From the NCBI RefSeq assembly GCF_000968685.2, contig NZ_LAKD02000006.1:1-64000 (forward strand): 64,000 nt of DNA, read 5' to 3'. The notes under the pieces were generated by a model. The model searched no databases. It was not told the origin of the DNA and worked only from the letters and a program-made list of their open reading frames with translations. Below are positions 61,196 through 64,000 of the stretch, piece by piece (within the stretch, counting starts at the first letter, position 1; every line of letters begins with the position of its first letter). The position numbers were made by a program, and so were the translations under genes. This DNA comes from Streptomyces antioxidans (lineage in GTDB: Bacteria; Actinomycetota; Actinomycetes; Streptomycetales; Streptomycetaceae).

Positions 61196-61395
61196 GCCAA
61201 CTCCTTCACGGCGAGACCCCACGCCAGACGGGAAGTCCTTGCCGAAGGTGGGGATGTGGGGGGATGTGGGGGGTGGCTGCACGGAACGTCTCATGGGCCG
61301 CAAGGGGCGGCCGTGAATCAGCACCGCACTAGGTCTAGACCATACCGCCTGTCCGTTCACGGTCAAGACATCAGACGGAAGTGGTCTGGTCCACT
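61196..61395 (-). promoter_or_regulatory. AA10 leader, promoter and two DasR-like boxes
   Basis: On the minus strand TTGACC (61361-61366) and TATGGT (61339-61344), 16 bp apart, form the promoter. GGTCTAGACCA (61332-61342) overlaps the -10 and matches the DasR element core. A second, weaker box (AGTGGTCTGGTCCACT, 61380-61395, about 13 of 16 consensus bases) lies upstream. The 5' leader is about 130 nt. This fits control by the GlcNAc-responsive repressor DasR. Confidence 0.75.
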
Positions 61396-61628
61396 GTCAT
61401 CTCCACGCGCGTCAGTGTCCCGGGCAGGGGGTCCGGGTCGCGGCTTTCCCCTCCCCGCCCCCTCCCGATACCAGGGGCTCCGCCCCTGGCCCCCGGGGGG
61501 GGCGGGGCAGAGCCCAACCACGGAGCGGAGTCCGCCGCGCGGCGAGAGCCCAACGCCCGGCGGGGGCCCGTCACTTGGTGGAGGCGTGCATCGGGGGCGG
61601 GACAGGCCGCCGCGGGTCCGCCGTGGGG
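61396..61628. other. Non-coding spacer with GGGGCTCCGCCCC-type hairpin
   Basis: CCAGGGGC-TCC-GCCCCTGG (61471-61489) is a short hairpin of a type widespread in Streptomyces spacers and may terminate the FAD-TPR gene transcript. The rest is G/C-rich with no gene seen. Confidence 0.6.
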
Positions 61629-64000
61629 TTAGGCCGAGAGGGCCGTCAGCCGTCGGCGGTCGTGGGGAGAGGAACGGCGGTCCAGCCGCTCCGCCAGGCG
61701 ATTCCGGGCCGCCTCGCTGCGGCCCGCGGACACGAGCGCGTACAGTAGGGCCTCCTCGACTATCTCGCGCTGCGCGGCGCTGCCGCCCACGCCGGGGAGT
61801 CGCGGCAGCAGGCGCTCCAATCCGCGTGCCGCGTCCTTCCAGCGCTCCTCCAGGATGTCCTCGAACGCCGCGCACAGCGGGGCGATAACACGTCGCTGCA
61901 CCTCATCGGCGCGCCGGGCGTGGGCCCCCAGTCTCCGCAGCCCCGGCAGGTCGTCCGCGGCGGTGAGGGCGATGGCGGAGTGCAGGGCGACGAACGCGGT
62001 GGCCGGACGCTCCAGGACATCCGCGGGCGCCGTGTCCAGGACGTCGCCGATCGGGAGCGGGCCCCGCCACGCGCCCGCCAGCCGGGCGCGCCACAGCAGG
62101 GAGCCGGAGTCGACCAGGGCGCGGACCCCGTACACCTTCCCCGGCGACAGCTGCTCCGCCCACCGGCGGCGCACCGCCGCCGTGTCCTCGAGGGCGAGTT
62201 CGTGCAGGGCTGCGTGCCAGGAGAAGTGGGCGCGGTGTGTTCCGCCCCGGCCCTGGTGGGCCAGCCATCGTTCCAGTCGGTCGCGGCCCGCCCGGTGGTC
62301 GCCGGACTCGTAGTGCACATGGGCGAGGGCGTGCATGGCGTGACCGGAGGCGGGTTCGGCGGCCAGGGCCCGTTCGGCCAGGGCCCCGGCCTCGTCGTAA
62401 CGCCCCTGCTCCTGGCGCATGAAGGCGAGCAGGGACGTGTGGAACCAGCCCTCCCCGTGTGCCGGGGCGGTGTGCTCGACCACGCGGAGCGCGGTGGTGC
62501 CGTCGAGGTCGCGCAGACCGGAGAAGGCGATGGTGGGCACGGCGGCGGCGAGCGCCAGCGCGTCCCCCGGGTACTCCTCCAGATGGCGCAGGAGGGCGGT
62601 GTCGCCGTCCGCGGGCGGGTGCAGGACGCGGCGGGAGACGACGTCCACGAAGGAGCGTTCGTGGACGTCGGCGCGCTCGCGCACCGCGCGCCGGGCGTCG
62701 GCCAGGGCGCGGGGGACATCCACATCGGCCCCGCACTCATGGCCGATGAGCGCGAGCGTGGCGTGGCCGAGGGCGAATCCGGGGTCGAGCGCCACCGAGC
62801 GGCGGAGCGCCTGGGCGGCCCCGGTCCTGACCTTCAGCAGCCGGTCCACGCCGAGGCGGTAGGCGGTGGCGGCGGCCGCGTGGGTGCTGAGGGGGAGGCC
62901 GGAGGTGTCCACGGGCCGACGTGTCCGGCGCCGGGCGGGGCCGCCGGTGGCGGGGAGCGCGGGGGCCGTCCACGGGTCCAGGACGGCCTCGGCGATGGTG
63001 GCGGCCTGTACCCGGATCTCCGGGATGGCCGTGGTCTCCCACAACTCGCCACGGCGGGGCGCGCCCAGGGTCCACAGGGGGCGGGCGGTGGTGGCGTCCG
63101 CGCCGCGCAGCCGTCCGTGGTCGGTGGCGACCCCCATGCCGAGCGGGCCGGGCATCGCGGCGCCCCGGTCGAGCAGGCTACGCCACAGCGGGTCGGCCGT
63201 GCCGGAGAGCCGCGATCCCGGCCCCGTACAGTCCACGACCCAGCCCACGGGCAGTGTGCGGGGGCCGTCGGCGGTGGTGAGGGTGACCGTCAGGGAGCCG
63301 TCGGGCCGGGCCGAGGCGGCGGCGAGCCGCCCCTGGTGCGTCCGCATCCGCCTGGTGCGGCGCATCCGCCCGACCGCCTCCGCGGTGGCCGGGGACATGC
63401 GGTGGCGGTGGGTGTTCCACAACGAGCCGTCCCGCTCCACGAACTCGGCCCGTTCCGCGGTGGACATCGATGCCCAGATCCCGGCCGTGACCGGGCGCAG
63501 TCCGTCCACCGCGGGCCGCCAGTCGCCGTGGGTGCGCATCACCCGGCCGATGTGCCGACGCACCGCGGCCCGCAGCGCGGCCAGGGAGAGCCCGTGCAGT
63601 GGGGTCTCACACATGGCGGCGGGCAGCGGGTCCACCGCATGCGCCTGCGGCAGCCTTCCGCCACGGGACACACCGTGCACCGTGCGGCCGGGGCGGTCGA
63701 GGGTCATGGCGATGTCCACCGAGGTCAGCCCGGTGCCGACGAGGAGCACATCCTCCTTGCGCCCGTCCTGGAGGGCGGCGTCCAGGGCGCCCGGTGCCCA
63801 AGGGTCGGCGATGAAGCGGTCGTTGCCGCGCAGGTCCTCCGGGGCCCAGTCGGCGGTGGCGCGGGACGGCCCGGTGGCCAGCACCACGCGGTGCGCCTCG
63901 ACGGTACGGCCGTCGGCGAGCTCCAGCCGGGCGCGGGGGTCCCCGCCGGGAAGGGTGGTCCAGTGGCAGCCGGTGGCCCGGGTGCGCAGTCGGCGGACGG
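61629..64000 (-). CDS. FAD/NAD(P)-binding protein fused to a TPR domain (5' partial)
   Basis: The frame is open to the window end, so the N-terminus is missing. The visible 790 residues start within a FAD/NAD(P)-binding domain (LELADGRTVEAHRVVLATGP, then LLVGTGLTSVDIAM, then WVVDCTGPGS). After a basic linker near IRVQAATIAEAVLDPW, a TPR-type domain of about 420 residues follows (LRRSVALDPGFALGHATLAL, GHAMHALAHVHYESGDH, then HFSWHAALHELALED), resembling TTC38-like proteins. Both halves are usually separate. The fusion suggests a redox enzyme with a built-in protein-interaction module. The function is unknown. Confidence 0.78.
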   Translation of the reverse strand, partial: VRRLRTRATGCHWTTLPGGDPRARLELADGRTVEAHRVVLATGPSRATADWAPEDLRGNDRFIADPWAPGALDAALQDGRKEDVLLVGTGLTSVDIAMTLDRPGRTVHGVSRGGRLPQAHAVDPLPAAMCETPLHGLSLAALRAAVRRHIGRVMRTHGDWRPAVDGLRPVTAGIWASMSTAERAEFVERDGSLWNTHRHRMSPATAEAVGRMRRTRRMRTHQGRLAAASARPDGSLTVTLTTADGPRTLPVGWVVDCTGPGSRLSGTADPLWRSLLDRGAAMPGPLGMGVATDHGRLRGADATTARPLWTLGAPRRGELWETTAIPEIRVQAATIAEAVLDPWTAPALPATGGPARRRTRRPVDTSGLPLSTHAAAATAYRLGVDRLLKVRTGAAQALRRSVALDPGFALGHATLALIGHECGADVDVPRALADARRAVRERADVHERSFVDVVSRRVLHPPADGDTALLRHLEEYPGDALALAAAVPTIAFSGLRDLDGTTALRVVEHTAPAHGEGWFHTSLLAFMRQEQGRYDEAGALAERALAAEPASGHAMHALAHVHYESGDHRAGRDRLERWLAHQGRGGTHRAHFSWHAALHELALEDTAAVRRRWAEQLSPGKVYGVRALVDSGSLLWRARLAGAWRGPLPIGDVLDTAPADVLERPATAFVALHSAIALTAADDLPGLRRLGAHARRADEVQRRVIAPLCAAFEDILEERWKDAARGLERLLPRLPGVGGSAAQREIVEEALLYALVSAGRSEAARNRLAERLDRRSSPHDRRRLTALSA

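Noticed and set aside
1..64000. Mobile element, prophage or a classic biosynthetic gene cluster.
   Set aside because: I found no transposase, integrase, att-like direct repeat with tRNA, PKS/NRPS domain or phage gene. Base use is uniform apart from short regulatory spacers.

Overview
The window is chromosomal DNA from a high-GC actinomycete, almost certainly a Streptomyces. Signs are the very high GC with G/C-biased third codon positions, frequent GTG starts, many apparently leaderless genes (TAnnnT boxes about 7 nt before the start codon), DasR-type boxes, a LacI/ROK sugar region, a single-polypeptide nitrate reductase-diflavin fusion, and a sulfonate operon led by an actinobacterial leader peptide. 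I read about 58 protein genes. I saw no rRNA, tRNA, CRISPR array, transposase, integrase or phage gene. The content looks like chromosomal core or near-core DNA, not an island.

Layout. 1-5.5 kb: a sugar ABC importer (two permeases and a Tat/lipoprotein binding protein) diverges from a secreted GH27 alpha-galactosidase, a release-and-uptake pair for alpha-galactosides. 5.5-13.7 kb: a membrane Ser/Thr kinase, a ROK sugar kinase diverging from a LacI repressor with a perfect operator between them, a lipoprotein, a haloalkane dehalogenase-like hydrolase, a membrane protein and a CitE/HpcH-like aldolase. 13.8-18 kb: etfBA, a flavin reductase, a thioredoxin and a PlsC-like acyltransferase. 18-21.3 kb: a coupled operon of DUF6421 protein, SDR and threonine aldolase-like enzyme. 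21.6-26.7 kb: GDPD, GNAT, VOC, PPOX-type oxidoreductase, DUF5134, M56 peptidase and PAP2. 26.7-30.9 kb: the nitrate reductase fusion.

31-36.6 kb is rich in regulation: an HTH/membrane pair under twin palindromes, a TerB-ArsR fusion, an MFS exporter diverging from a small HTH protein with three matching operators, a HAD protein and a TetR regulator. 36.6-43.7 kb: a secreted LVIVD propeller diverging from a DUF305 lipoprotein, a ferredoxin-NADP reductase, an NCS2 permease, and an ArsR regulator with an old yellow enzyme that share a 24-bp palindrome. 43.8-54.7 kb: a BNR-repeat protein, Ung, a scramblase-like protein, a BadF-type kinase, a CbiX-like protein, a lactonase behind a DasR-like box, HAD, DUF1996, a PBP4-type carboxypeptidase and YjbQ. 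54.8-57.8 kb: leader peptide then ssuCBA. 57.8-64 kb: an HATPase anti-sigma-type protein, TetR, DUF418, an AA10 chitin/cellulose monooxygenase under DasR-like boxes, and a FAD/NAD-TPR fusion cut by the window end.

The most distinctive signals are short control sequences paired with adjacent regulators (8.3, 31.8, 34.5, 42.4/43.7 kb), the sulfur leader peptide, the DUF6421 operon, the TerB-ArsR fusion, and three genes whose stop-codon end is partly duplicated just downstream. All functions are inferred from sequence motifs by eye. No database search was run.
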